Assembly: GCA_030220185.1 (NCBI GenBank)
Contig: JASPKZ010010209.1
Location: 1-64,000 of the forward strand
Direction of reading: 5' to 3'
DNA: 64,000 nucleotides
Source of the DNA: Diploptera punctata
Taxonomy: Eukaryota > Arthropoda > Insecta > Blattodea > Blaberidae
Numbering within the stretch: the first letter of the stretch is position 1; each line of letters begins with the position of its first letter. Under the pieces are notes generated by a model. It was not told where the DNA came from. It searched no databases and worked only from the letters and a program-made list of their open reading frames with translations. A program made the position numbers and the translations under genes. Below, in pieces: positions 19,754 through 30,748 of the stretch.

Positions 19754-20262
19754 TGTTAAACTGAAAATATATAGGCTAATACTATTATTCTACCAGTTAT
19801 ATTATATGGGTGCGAAACATGGACTCTTGCTTTAAGGTAGGAAAAGGAGATTACAAGTTTTTGAGAATAAAGTTCTTAGGACAATTTTTGAACCAAAGAG
19901 AGATGAACAGACATGTGAATGGAGAAGACTACATAACAATGAACTACATGGTCTTTATAGGAAGCCAGATATAATAAGAACAGTTAAGTCTCGTAGACTG
20001 CGAAGGGCAGGACATGTTGCACGTATGGGGAATGAAAGACTTGCATGGAAGCTTCTTGTAGGAAAACCAGAGGGAAAACGCCCAGTTGGTAGACCAAGAA
20101 TGAGGTGGGAGAATAACATTAACTATGATTTGAGGGAATTAGATTATACAGGGAATGATTGGAAAACATTAGCTCAGGATAGGGATGTATGGAGAGCTTA
20201 TGTCCGCGCGGCCATGAACCTACGGGTTCGATAGTGCCAGTGAGTGAGTAAGTAAGTAAGAC
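19754..20262 (+). pseudogene. RTE-A copy
   Basis: From LKIYR-type start through YGCETWTL, GEWRRLHNNELHGLYRKPDI, GRPRMRWEN to MNLRVR and a GTGA/GTAA tail. One early frameshift near the KIYKTIIL segment; the last 69 codons (20025-20234) are clean. Confidence 0.88.

Positions 20263-20263
<1 letters not shown>

Positions 20264-20299
<36 letters not shown>
20264..20299. repeat. (TTA)n microsatellite
   Basis: Twelve units directly after the RTE-A tail. Confidence 0.9.
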
Positions 20300-20399
20300 G
20301 GGTTGATGGTGTTTTGAGCAGCATGGGGCAAAAGGATTGGACGATGGAGTTTGGAATGACAGGAGATATCTTGCATACGTTTTATTTATAGTATACGCA

Positions 20400-20562
20400 G
20401 ATTTGATCACGTTACACCATCCCTGGAACAATTGTCATGGCTTCGTCTACAAGATCGTAGAACCATCCATTCCCTATGCCTTCTCTATAACATATTACAC
20501 ACATCATTACCTTATTATTTATCACACCGCTTCACTAGACTCTCTGGTACGAAACTTTTAGT
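20400..20562 (+). pseudogene. LINE-J (jockey/CR1-like) fragment
   Basis: Reads SWLRLQDRRTIHSLCLLYNI then PYYLSHRFTRLSGT, a stretch of the jockey/CR1-type C-terminus normally lying between the NACARYICNLR and RLWNSLP segments of the copy at 23380. It ends in a SINE1 body scrap (20562-20615). Confidence 0.7.
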
Positions 20563-20615
20563 CCCAAATGGTACCCGAACATCATCTGTCCATCATTATC
20601 ATATTCGCCATGTTT

Positions 20616-22264
20616 AGTATGTGAAAGGTGTATTTTGTTGTCTCGTAGGTGGCCCTGACATTGTGCAGATCACTTATTCGGAGACATCCTCCCATATCCT
20701 TGTTTGGCCAAAAAAGTTGTACCGGTTTTAATTCGGCTTTCTCTAGGGTCGGGCTTAACTTATATAGGCGCGCGAGCTATGTTACGAGTTCCTCTATGTC
20801 TCTTCAGAGTCGGGCTGAACTTATGATTTTAACAGGTGATAGATAAGGAACTATTTAAGGTAAATAGTGATCAAACAATTTTACGCGACGTGATAGAAGG
20901 ATTTTATTAGTTTTCTTTTCCCTCAATAGTAAATTATACACTTTTCTCTTATAACTTGGCTAAGAAACGGTCAAACCCACGACTCAATTTTAATAATGCT
21001 TATCGCGGATCTTTCTTTTGTACGTTCTCCTAATGGGAACACTCGCCCTACTTCTTTGACTACTTATGGTCTACGGATAGGGCACTCGCCCTACTTACTC
21101 TTGACTATCGGGGAGCACTCGCTCAACTCCTCTTGATTTTTAACTTTTATAACATTTTATATTAAATATTTAAGAAAATCGTGGATTTGACTTATTTTTC
21201 CGTTGCCATTACAATTCTTTATACAAAATTTTCATTGGATAAACTAAATCTTTTGACACACCTCTATAGGCTACATGTGCAAGTCAATATAGGCCTACTA
21301 AATTTAGGGCGTGGCCTTTTACATGACTATCTCCCTTTTCAAGTTACTCGAGGTCAATAATCTCTCTAGCTGCCCGCTATGTTTTTGGAGGCTACATTAC
21401 TTTTTTTTTAGTTTCAAGTTTCTTAAAAACAATAAACCAACCTTTCATCCCTCCTAACCGTATCAACCTTGAGGATTTGCGTAAAGTCTAAGACCGTAAT
21501 ATAACTTGTCCTCCAAAATACATAACATATGACCAGACAATAAACTTAAGTTATTTATATTCCTTCAACGCCCTCAAATAACTTAAAACGCCGCTGTCGG
21601 CAATGACTTGTTTACTGGAACATATTACTATATTTTTACAATTAAAACAGCCCTCCAATTATACCGGTACAAAGTATGTGTGTGACCCATAGTTAAAAAT
21701 CCCTCTCGCGTTAGATCGTGTCACTGTAAGGTGTGACAAGTAAAAGTACCTGTAAGGTGAGATGTTAAACAAGTTAATTGCATGGTATATGCAAGTTCCA
21801 CTAAATAATACAAAAATATCTGTAGAGATGAGTATTTTGGCACTTACACCCTATATGTGCTATGCAAATGACTTACATTTTTAATATTTAATGTTAAAAA
21901 AAGTGGCTTTACTCAGAGTTCATTCATAAATTCTTTTTGAAACGAAACTTGTAATATCTCTACTAATGTGCTTTCATTTAAATTCCGTTTGCATTAAGCT
22001 CCAGGTTTTTATTTCAAATAGAGTTTCAGTGCATACAACATTACGGCAATTAAAATAACTTACTCCACATTTGTATTCAAGAAGCCGTGATTTCTTCCCA
22101 ACAATTAGATTCTTCCTTTCCTTTCAGAATTCCTAACAAAAGACTTCTTTCTTTCTAACAACCATTCATAAAAATGAAAAGACAGAAATTTCCCTCCCAC
22201 TCAACTTAATGTTACCGTTAAATTCCCTTACGTCACTTCTTGTCCAGTTTAACGTATTCCAAAG
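20616..22264. other. Longest interval without a recognised element
   Basis: About 1.65 kb of AT-rich sequence. No supported ORF. A short imperfect triplication (cactcgccctactt and cactcgctcaact types) occurs at 21037-21140 with 35-45 bp spacing. A cgggct(t/g)aactta motif occurs twice near 20750-20825. It may be unique host intergenic DNA or an unrecognised repeat. Confidence 0.4.
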
Positions 22265-22287
22265 GAGTAGCTTTTGACGTTATCATA

Positions 22288-23012
22288 AGATTTCCAAATT
22301 ATCGTTAAATTCACGACTCACGAAGTGAGGAGTGAATTTATGTAGAGCATTTGGAAATCAAGAGTGGTATGTGTTAGGACTATTTAACGAATAAATTTAA
22401 GCTGTTTACTCACAAATCATTATTTAACTATAGTTATTTTAAAATATTTATATATTTAATATAAACGGCGATGTTTGAAAACAAATGAGAAACGATTGGT
22501 ACGCTTCATTTGCTTATTTTGTTCATCACGGCAACCAGATCATATTATTTATTGTCAAAGGATCGCAATATTGTAAGAATGTTCTCTAGTGGAGAAATTT
22601 ATAACCAACATTATAGGTATTAATTAATTTCTGATGTCCTATGATGTAAATATGTCAATTATATTTTTCTGCAACGTCATTTCCTGGAAAATAATTCGTT
22701 TTAACAAAATGCAAACAGTGTTTTTTTTGTGGTATAATCAATTGTTACAAATGTTTCTATATTATCTATCGCATGCGCTTTCTGCTGACATTCATGCACT
22801 ATATATACAATGTGGTAGCCGTATTTCTTGGAGGGTCAGTCACTGCAAAATAATGCTATGACCTATTGAGAATGTTAAAAAGGAGGTGCTTTCTTTTATT
22901 ATGATAAACTTTAGTTGGTAAATTTTAGGCGAAACACGACTGTGGTTGGGTGTAAATAAAACATCATTGAAATGCGATTAATCATTGACTCCCATTTGGG
23001 GCATGAGTTAAA
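22288..23012 (+). repeat. Repeat H, copy 1 (uninterrupted)
   Basis: Starts with a strong hairpin (ttccaaattatcg..aattcacgactcacgaagtg..agtgaattta..atttggaaatc). It continues through ctgtttactcacaaatcatt and aaacggcgatgtttgaaaac, and ends with a short LINE-G piece encoding IDSHLGHELNSH. Homologous to 28320-29445 (plus) and 51356-51985 (minus). It serves as an empty site for the insertions in copy 2. Confidence 0.8.
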
Positions 23013-23232
23013 TAGTCATGAAAATATTTTCGAAAAAAAATTACAAATCTTGATCGAACCTACTTACAAAACATCGAAAATTAACCTTGACAAAAATTTG
23101 CATGTGTGTCTGTTAACTCTGTAGTGGCCGCATTTTTTCCGGAACTGAACTGGGCACATGGCAGCCAATTAAAGAGAGTAAATTCGAGTTTGTTATCCAC
23201 CAAATTCAGATCATTAGGCGTAGGGGACTAAA

Positions 23233-23315
23233 CTAACTCACTGGCACTATCGAACCCATAGGTTCGTGGCCGCGTGGACATAACCTGTCTATACATCCCT
23301 ATCTTGAGATAATGG
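23233..23315 (-). pseudogene. RTE-A 3' end scrap
   Basis: About 80 bp matching actcactggcactatcgaac and the following VRAAMNLRV region in reverse. Confidence 0.75.
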
Positions 23316-23883
23316 GTGAATTTTTCAACCGAAGTCTGAATCATGATTTGTTATTGTTTCCAAAACAACCTTGTAAAGATATATATTCAATCTTCCATTC
23401 CCTAAAACGTTTGAAAAATTTCCTTCCTTCTTGATTTAAAAAAGTACTTGTCTCAACTTTGATTGTGTCGCATTTCGATTATTGTGACTTATTCTTAACT
23501 GACGTGAGTGTCACAAGACTGCAACGAGTTCACAATGCTTGTGCGCGTTATATATGCAACCTCCGTAAATCAGACCACGTAACTCCAGTATTTGAAATGT
23601 TTGTCTTGGCTCCGATTGCTTCTTATGCAACACTTTGTCCACCTCATCACACCTTTATATTTCTACTCGCTTCCATTCGCTATCCTCCCACCATAACTTA
23701 AACATACGATCGAGAGAAAATTTAACTCTAGCTGTTCCTCTACATCTCACATCTCACTATTCCTCATCCTTCCTTGTTTCAGCCACTCGACTCTGGAATT
23801 CCCTCCCCTCGTATGTCAAGTACTGCACGACTCAAAAAACAGTTTAAAAAGAAACTCACTTCATATTTCCTTAGACAATATAA

Positions 23884-24193
23884 TATCCATCCATCCATCC
23901 ATAGTAATTCTGCCCGAAGGCAGGTCTTTCACTGCCATTTTGATGGTATGATTTGCAGCTTTACTAGGGAATTATAGGTGTGGTAGCTTCCCGTTGCTTT
24001 CCACACCGGTGAAGGATGATAATGATAAGGATGGTAATGATGACCGGATGATTTTCGAGGACCGTTTGGCCCTAAGCTTCCTGACATTTGTCTTACAGAT
24101 GAGGAAAAACCCCGAAAAAACTTCGCCCAGGAAGCTTGTCCCGACCGAGGATCGAACCTGGGCCCGCTACGTGACAAGGCAGCACGCTATATA
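23884..24193 (-). mobile_element. SINE1b with 9-bp TSD, inserted in LINE-J
   Basis: Body and 1b tail are intact; the outermost part of the tRNA head is missing. Direct repeats acaatataa at 23875-23883 and 24194-24202. It splits the LINE-J ORF end from its 3' UTR. Confidence 0.87.
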
Positions 24194-24291
24194 ACAATAT
24201 AACCGTGTTCCATGTATGTTTTTATTATTCCTTTATATTTTAAACTTTTTTTGCCAAGCCATTTGCTTAATCTAATTATAGGTTATTATGT

Positions 24292-24306
24292 TTATTATTA
24301 TTATTA

Positions 24307-24386
<80 letters not shown>
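24292..24386. repeat. (TTA)n microsatellite inside LINE-J 3' UTR
   Basis: About 30 units with two TTG variants. The other LINE-J 3' UTR copy (63018-63032) carries a short AAT run at the equivalent place, so the repeat belongs to the element. Confidence 0.9.
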
Positions 24387-24569
24387 GTCAACTTTATATT
24401 GTGTAATCTGTATCTATTATGTACCAATCATAATTCTTATTTTATATATATATATATAGGGCTATATATAATTTAACCTGGTGAAGTGGAAGAGAAGACC
24501 TTACGTCTTAACCCTTAAATTAAAAATGTATCTTATTGGATACATTGATTTCATGTATTTAATATTTTC

Positions 24570-24940
24570 TTTAGAGTCCACCGCTGTGGTCTCGGGGTAG
24601 CGTGCTGTCTTGTCACGCAGCGGGCCCGGGTTCAATCCCCGGTCGGGACAGTTTTTCTGGGTGAGGTTTTTATCGGGGCTTTTCTTCACCTGTAAGACAA
24701 ATGTCAGGAAAACTTTAAGGCCCAAACGGTCCCCGAAATCATCATTCATATTCATCTTAGGTTAAGCTTATGATTAGGGACTCTCCTGGCGCACCATTAT
24801 CATCATCATCATCACCCATAATATCATCGGGGCAACGTAACCCCGCCTTCCAGGCGCCCCAACCTCAGAAGTGGGTTACGAGTACGCCATGCCAGGAGAG
24901 AAACCAGGAATGTCGAAAGATAACCTGAGGCATTTGGAAA
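24570..24940 (+). mobile_element. SINE1a, well preserved
   Basis: Head gtggtctcggggtagcgtgc, B-box region gggttcaatccccgg, shared body, 1a tail cggggcaacgtaaccccgcc. Followed by an AAT run (24941-24967). Confidence 0.9.
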
Positions 24941-25013
24941 AATAATAATAATAATAATAATAATAATTTTTTCATGTATATCATTTTTCCAATTATAAGA
25001 TATGTAATATATT

Positions 25014-25436
25014 TTCATCTCTTAAAGTAAGAATCCATATTTCAAAACCATGTAAGGGCTATCAGATATGGAGTGAAAAGCAGAACAGAGCAAAGTAAAG
25101 AATACTAAGTTTGCAGTGCAGCATCTGCCTTTCAGCATAATAATATTTATTTGAGGAAGAATTAATGTAATTATATAGGCCTATCGCTGTATGGTGAGAG
25201 GAATGGCGTGAAAACTGCACGAAATTGATTTCCAATATGTAGTCTTACCCCCCGGGGTGGGTTCTAGAGTGTTTGATATGAGGGTGATAACCACAAATAC
25301 CCTCATCATCTCTCATACATCATACAGTTCCCACCCTTAGGCCTATTATAAAATTACCCAATACAACACAGAAATTCAACAAAAGTTTATATTCTGCTGC
25401 AAGAATGCATTTCTACTGTACAGGGTGACATAAGTG
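25014..25436. other. RTE-A scrap, then no gene
   Basis: 25014-25058 is a minus-strand RTE-A scrap (cttaaagtaagaatccat). The remainder is unassigned. Confidence 0.5.
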
Positions 25437-26075
25437 TGTAATGGACAGCTAATGACAAATGAGGGAAATTTTGAAGAAGTGGCTGAATTCAAATACCTAG
25501 GAACAATAATCACAAACAGGAATTAGATGCACAAAGAAATTAAACATAGGCTCAATTCTGGAAATGCGTGCTATTATGCATTGCAGAGACTCTTGATGTC
25601 CCAACTCCTTTCAGAAAACGTTAAACTGAAAATATATAAAACTATTATTCTACCAGTTATATTATATGGGTGCGAAACATGGACTCTTACTTTAAGGGAG
25701 GAAAGGAGATTACGAGTATTTGAGAATAAAGTTCTTAGGAAAATTGTTGGACCAAAGAGAGATGAACAGACAGGTGAATGGAGAAGACTACATAACAGTA
25801 AGCTACATGAACTATGCAGGTAACCAGATGTAATAAGAATAATTAAGTCTCCTATTCTGCGATAGGTTTGGACATGGTGGCATGAATGGGGAATGAAAGA
25901 GGAGAATGGAAACTGTACGAAAACAAACAAGAAAGCGCCCAACAGAAGCCCATGAATCAGATATAGGAGAACAACATTAACTATAATGTGAGGGAAATAG
26001 ATTTTACAGGGATTATTTGAAAACATCTCAGGATAGGAGTGTCTAGAGAGCTTATGTCCGCAAGGTCATGAACTA
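25437..26075 (+). pseudogene. RTE-A copy, degenerate 3' half
   Basis: Starts GQLMTNEGNFEEVAEFKYLG. A clean 98-codon frame (25527-25823) covers HKEIKHRLNSGNACYYAL to GEWRRLHNSKLHEL, then stops at TAA. The remaining 250 bp to the AYVR segment is heavily mutated, as if two ages of sequence were joined at 25823. Confidence 0.8.
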
Positions 26076-26139
26076 CGAATTCTGCAAGAATTAGATGATC
26101 GCATAAGTGGAAGAGCTACAACATTAGTGTTCATACTAA

Positions 26140-26412
26140 CCCACAGTTACTCTCGTGGACTGCGGTGAGCAGGGCATGTGGCATGTATGTGGGATGAAAG
26201 AGGTGGATGGAAGCTTCTTGTAGGATAACCAGAGGGAAAACGCCCAGTTGGCAGAACAAGAATGAGGTGGTAAAATAACATCCATGATTTGAGGGAAGTA
26301 GATTATACAGGGGATGATTAGAAATCATTAGCTCAGGATAGGGATGTGTGGAGAGCTTATGTCCACGCGGCCATGAACCTACGGGTTCGATAGAACCAGT
26401 GAGTCAGTTAGT
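26140..26412 (+). pseudogene. RTE-A 3' fragment, separate copy
   Basis: A second, independent 3' end: WKLLVG-like, GKRPVGRTRMRW-like, MNLRVR, then a gagtcagttagtt tail. Placed in direct orientation after the previous copy. A minus-strand RTE-A scrap follows at 26420-26482. Confidence 0.8.
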
Positions 26413-26535
26413 TAAGTATTTTATTTCAGCCACTTCTTCAAATTTGGCCTCATTTTCATTATATAATGAATTTCTAAATGCGGAAGCTTTTAAACTTGAA
26501 CCCTTGTAAAGTAAATAACTATATTGAGTTAACTG

Positions 26536-27279
26536 CCCCTCAGGGGTCCTCATCTAGGGGATATGTGGATGGCGACCACAAGGTGCCCAAGCTGAGCAAA
26601 ACATTTCTTCCACTTACTTGTGTATTGCACTCTTTTAACTTTACTATCTAACCTCTCTTGGTTAACTCTTGTTTTTTCGACCCCGACGCTATTAGGGCAT
26701 CCAAGGGCTAGGGAGTCTTTCCTTTCTTCCATTTCTTCTTTCCTTTATTTCCTTTTCTTCTCCAGAAAAGCCTGACCAGAGACTATAAGATGGCAGCCCC
26801 ATCACTGGTCTTGCCTTCCTTTGGCCAGCAACCAATGGAAGGGACTATTATTATCCTTTCAAGTCTGATACGAGAATTTCCCGGAAGAATCAAACTAATG
26901 ACGACCAAAGCATGAAAAAGGAAAACCCTTAGAAGAAAAAAAAACAATGGCTTTTTAGCACATGGAATGTACAAGGCATTGTGAAGTGAGATTCATGCGC
27001 AGAACAACGGGTTACACCAGATGGGATCAGAAAAGGAACACAGATATCTTAAAAGAATTGAAGACTACGCCAATTTTGGAATATATTAAACAGTACCAAC
27101 TAAATTGGAAACACCATCTTGAAAGAATGAGTTCAAATCGGATCCCCAAAGCTGTTAAAAATTATATACCAAGAGGACGAAGATCACTGGGCCGTCCTAT
27201 GAAACGCTGAAGGGAAAATTTTCTATAGGATCGTAACAGGCCTTCGCCTAATAGTTGGAAGGAAGAAGAAGAAGAAGAA
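26536..27279 (+). pseudogene. RTE-C: endonuclease start fused to C-terminal end
   Basis: A leader (cccctcaggggtcctcatct) is followed at about 26950 by FSTWNVQGI, the beginning of an APE-type endonuclease. It joins directly to the C-terminal frame RFMRRTTGYTRWDQKRNTDI, ILEYIKQYQLNWKHHLERM and RRSLGRPMKR, then a GAA tail. Most of the endonuclease and all of the RT are missing. The 7-bp direct repeat ttaactg (26529-26535, 27280-27286) may be its TSD. Confidence 0.75.
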
Positions 27280-27286
27280 TTAACTG

Positions 27287-27720
27287 TGTAAAGCTGTGCT
27301 TTAAGCACAGGTTTTCCACGTGACACCAAACAGAAATTGAAAGTTTTATTGAAAGTTGGTTTCACTTCATGAGCTTTATGTGACGTCACGTCGAGTACAT
27401 TTTTAGGTCGATAAAGCCCATTTTCGCATGTTTTATGGTAGTAATATCGCCTCTGTTGCAAGTTTCCTTTCACTGAGTTATTGGTTTTTATCGCTACCTC
27501 AGGTAGATCGGAATTTATTCTCCTCTCCTGGACACGGACGTCCTGACTGTCTCTGGAAAAAGGGAATATTTTATCAAAGGGACTAAAAAGACGCAACTGC
27601 GCATCTTAACGCTCCACTGGATATACAGACATTTGAATGAAATTTAATCTCTGAATTACTCGTATTTTCTAAACAAATCTTATGTAAAAGGCAGCCATTT
27701 TGTTAAGAAGTAGACTAAAT
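27287..27720. other. No recognised gene
   Basis: Contains a 144-codon minus frame overlapping the RTE-C tail. No domain is recognisable and its composition gives no support. Left unassigned. Confidence 0.45.
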
Positions 27721-27721
27721 A

Positions 27722-28160
27722 ACCCACTGGCACTATCGAACTCGTAGGTACATGGCCGCGCGGACATAAGCTCTCCATACATCCCTATCCTGAGCTAATG
27801 TTTCCAATAATTCCTTGAATAATCTAGTTCCCTCAAACCATAGTTAATGTGATTCTCCCACCTCATTCTTGGTTTACCAACTGGGCGTTTACCCTCTGGT
27901 TTTCCTACAATAAGCGTCCATTCACGTCTTTCATTTCCCATTCGTGCCACATGACCTGCCCATCGCAGTCTACGACACTTAACTGTTCTTATTATATCTG
28001 GCTTCCTATAAAGATCGTGCAGCTCACTTATGTAGCTTTCTCCATTCACTTGTATGTTCATTTCTCTTTGGTCCAAAAATTTTCTTAAGAACTTTATTCT
28101 CAAATACTAGTAATCTCCTTTTCTCCCTTAAAGTAAGAGTCCATGTTTCACATCCATGGC
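27722..28160 (-). pseudogene. RTE-A copy
   Basis: Minus strand: CETWTLTLREKRRL, FENKVLKKIFGPKRNEHTSEW, RRLRWAGHVARMGNERREW, GKRPVGKPRMRWEN. One frameshift near 28040 and an early end at HKLF-like residues. 5'-truncated at 28160. Confidence 0.87.
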
Positions 28161-28388
28161 ATTTTTTTAAGAATAAAAATGATATCTGTACAGGTGTTAA
28201 GTGGTCCTCGTGGTATGTTGACCGCACACCATTCATGACGTCTGTAGGGAAATAAAAGTAACTAAATTAACTGTCCTACAAGGAAAGGCGAAGTAACTCC
28301 TGAATTTATCAAGAAGATTTGGAAATCAAGAGTGGCATTTGTTAGGACTATTTAACGAATAAAATTAAGCTGTTTACTCACAAATCAT

Positions 28389-28608
28389 CATCATCAACAA
28401 CAAGGATTAAGCCCAATGGCCCTGTTCCGATCTCATTTATAGTTCAAATTGGTCCGTTCCATCTCTTCAATGGTCTTCCCAACAATCCTGCTCTTCTATC
28501 TTCCCTTCTCCCTTTTTGTTTATAATTATACATTCTTCCTTGTAATGGACGGTATGGTCGCTGTGCATTAATTCGTAATACGTGCTGAAGATAAGCATTT
28601 TGATAATA
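28389..28608 (-). mobile_element. RTE-I 3' fragment with 15-bp TSD
   Basis: The minus strand encodes RREDRRAGLLGRPLKRWNGP, then a stop and an ATG/GAT-type tail, the RTE 3' pattern. Direct repeats ttactcacaaatcat at 28374-28388 and 28609-28623 and the empty paralogous site in repeat H copy 1 prove insertion. Confidence 0.87.
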
Positions 28609-28634
28609 TTACTCACAAATCATTATTTAAATAT

Positions 28635-28946
28635 CCGAGGGCAGGTCTTTCACTGCAATCATAGCATTTTTATGCTACGCTTTGCAGCTTTACTAGGGAA
28701 TTATAGGTCTTGTAGCTTCCCGTTGCTTTCCACATCGGTGAAGGATGCTGATGGTGATGATAAGGATGATGATGATGGCCGGATGATTTTCGGGAACCGT
28801 TAGACCGTAAGCTTCCTGACATTTGTCTTACAAGTGAGGAAAAACCCCGACAAAACCTGACCCTGGAGCCTGTCCCGACCGGGAATCGAATCCGGGCCTG
28901 CTGCTTGAAAAGGCAGCACGCTACCTCGAGACCACGGCGGTGGAAG
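28635..28946 (-). mobile_element. SINE1b with 12-bp TSD
   Basis: Complete head (ccaccgccgtggtctcgagg on the minus strand) and 1b tail. Direct repeats ttatttaaatat at 28623-28634 and 28947-28958. It lies immediately beside the RTE-I insertion, sharing one base of TSD sequence. Confidence 0.9.
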
Positions 28947-29445
28947 TTATTTAAATATAGTTACCGGTATTTAACATATTTATGTATGCATTTAATGTAA
29001 ACGGCGATGTTTGAAAACAAATCAGAAATGTGAGGTTATGTATATTCACTGCAACTTGATCATATTATTTATTGCCAAATAAGATCGCAATTTTGTAAGA
29101 GTGCACCCTAGTGGAGAAATAATTAAACACGTCATACTGTATATTATAATCAACATTATAGGTTATTAATTTATTTTTTTAGTAAGCAACTCAGTAAAAT
29201 CAAGGAATCTGTTCATTATTTGCTATATTCAATGTATTTGTTGGAGAAAAATAACGCTCTGAGCTGTTCAGAACATTAAAAAGGAGGAGCTTTCTTTTTC
29301 ACAAAAGCAGGAGCTGATAAAGAGAAATCGATAAAGAGCGAGGTGAAACACGACTGCCATTGGTTGAAAAACAGAATTCATTGAAACGTAATTGGTATTG
29401 ACTGCCATTTGGGTAATGAGTTAAATAGTCTAATAAAATAAGTGA

Positions 29446-29734
29446 CAATGATAATACTCTGTTTTGCTGACTTTTTTTTTTCTTGTTTTCAGGTAAGTGA
29501 TGGCTGTATTCTAGATGTTTGCTTTTATTTGCTGATCCCAGACGGTGAGTTATAACAATTTGATTTCAATGTACAGAGCTCAGGAGTTGAAGAGCAGTAG
29601 CTATGGGTGACGTCATACTAAAGTCATAAAGTGCATCGGGGTTTCACAGCGGTAACACCTTCTCCCCGCTCGTCTTCTCGTGAACTCCAAGCTGTATTTC
29701 AGTCAAAAAATCTGAAAATCCTGTAACAATTCTA
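29446..29734. other. No gene seen
   Basis: Unassigned interval between repeat H and an RTE-A copy. Confidence 0.45.
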
Positions 29735-29995
29735 AACTAACTCACTGACTGATAGGTTCGTGGTCGCGGACATAAGCTTTCCACACATCCATATTCTGAG
29801 CTCTTCTTTAATCTTCCCTTGTATAATTATGATCCTGTCTCAAATCATTAGATATTATTCTTACCTCTTGTTCTTGGTCTATCTACTTGACGCTTTCCCC
29901 TTGGTTTTCCTACATGGAGTTTGCATGCCCATCTTACATTCCCCTGGCCATCGCAGTCTACAAGACTTAACTGTTCGTATTGTATTTGGTTTCCT

Positions 29996-30482
29996 GACCA
30001 ACCTCATGGGCTAGTGGTCAGAGTTTCGGACTACTGTTCATGAGGTGCCGGGTTCGATTCCCGGTCAAACCATAGGCATTTTGTCTTCTTAGTCTTCTTC
30101 TTTGCGGTTTAGGCTTATTTACTAGCCTGTTCCGGCTCCAAATTGCTGGTCTTTCCATATTTTCTTTGGTCTTCCCAAACTTCTTCTTCCTCGTGGTGAA
30201 GAGCTGTATGCTGCTTTTGATATTCTATTCTCAGTCATCCTTACCAAATTTTTCCTTAAAGGGAATTATTCCTGTGGTTGTCCATGGTCTGGAATTTAGG
30301 TTAAGTTTAGGTTAAGAACTCTCCTGGTGCTTCATTATCATTTATTGCCCATCATATCATCGGGGTAACGTAACTCCGCCTTCCAGGCGCCCCAACTTAA
30401 CAAATGGATTACAATTAAACCAATGCCAGGAGAGAACATCACAAATGTCGAAATGACAACCTGGGGCATTGAAAAAAATCTA
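29996..30482 (+). mobile_element. SINE6 inserted in RTE-A, itself carrying RTE-D
   Basis: Head gggctagtggtcagagtttc and gggttcgattcccgg. The body resumes after an insertion at tttttccttaaagggaatta. The tail (cggggtaacgtaactccgcc) is of SINE1a type. The 7-bp TSD gtttcct marks its insertion into the older RTE-A. Confidence 0.85.
30083..30247 (-). mobile_element. RTE-D 3' scrap inside SINE6
   Basis: Absent from the SINE6 at 18558. The minus strand has a GRPKKIWK-like segment and the GAA-type end (cttcttagtcttcttc on the plus strand), as in RTE-D at 6118. TSD not clear. Confidence 0.65.
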
Positions 30483-30748
30483 GTTTCCTATAAATACCAT
30501 ATAACTCACTGTTAGGTAGTCTTCTCCATTCACCTGTGTGTTAACCTCTCTTTGTTTAAAAAAATCGTAAGAACTTTATTCTGAAATACTCGTAATCTTC
30601 CCTTCTCCCTTAAAGTAAGAGCCCACGTTTCGCATCCATATAATATATCTGGTAGAATAACATATTTATTTTCAGTTTAATTTTTTTAGAGTAGTTTGGA
30701 GACAAGAGTCCCTGTAATGTATAATAGCCTGCATTTCCAGAATTTAGG

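Larger units (their letters stand above)
23380..24530 (+). pseudogene. LINE-J (jockey/CR1-like) 3' part, interrupted by SINE1b
   Basis: Frames read SHFDYCDLFLTDVSVTRLQR and VHNACARYICNLRKSDHVTP. A downstream frame has HNLNIRSRENLTLAVPLH, SATRLWNSLPSYVKYC and KKKLTSYF. A SINE1b (23884-24193) sits just after the ORF. The 3' UTR holds a TTA microsatellite and ends tttaacctggtgaagtggaa followed by agaccttacgtcttaac. The same UTR end occurs reversed at 62850-63060. Frameshifts and an internal deletion make it inactive. Confidence 0.8.
28320..29445 (+). repeat. Repeat H, copy 2, carrying two insertions
   Basis: Same order as copy 1 (agtggcatttgttaggacta, tgtttactcacaaatcat, aaacggcgatgtttgaaaac, tagtggagaaat, gccatttgggtaatgagtta). 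It is split by RTE-I at 28389-28608 and SINE1b at 28635-28946. Copies 1 and 3 lack both. Confidence 0.82.
29735..30744 (-). pseudogene. RTE-A copy split by a SINE6
   Basis: Left part 29735-29995 carries the 3' end and the GRPR-type segment. Right part 30483-30744 carries YGCETWTL to NSGNAGYYTLQ. Both are degenerate. The break is at gtttcct, duplicated at 29989-29995 and 30483-30489. Confidence 0.8.

Noticed and set aside
27162..27596. 144-codon minus frame as a host gene
   Set aside because: Overlaps the RTE-C tail, has no recognisable domain, and no splice or promoter context could be argued.
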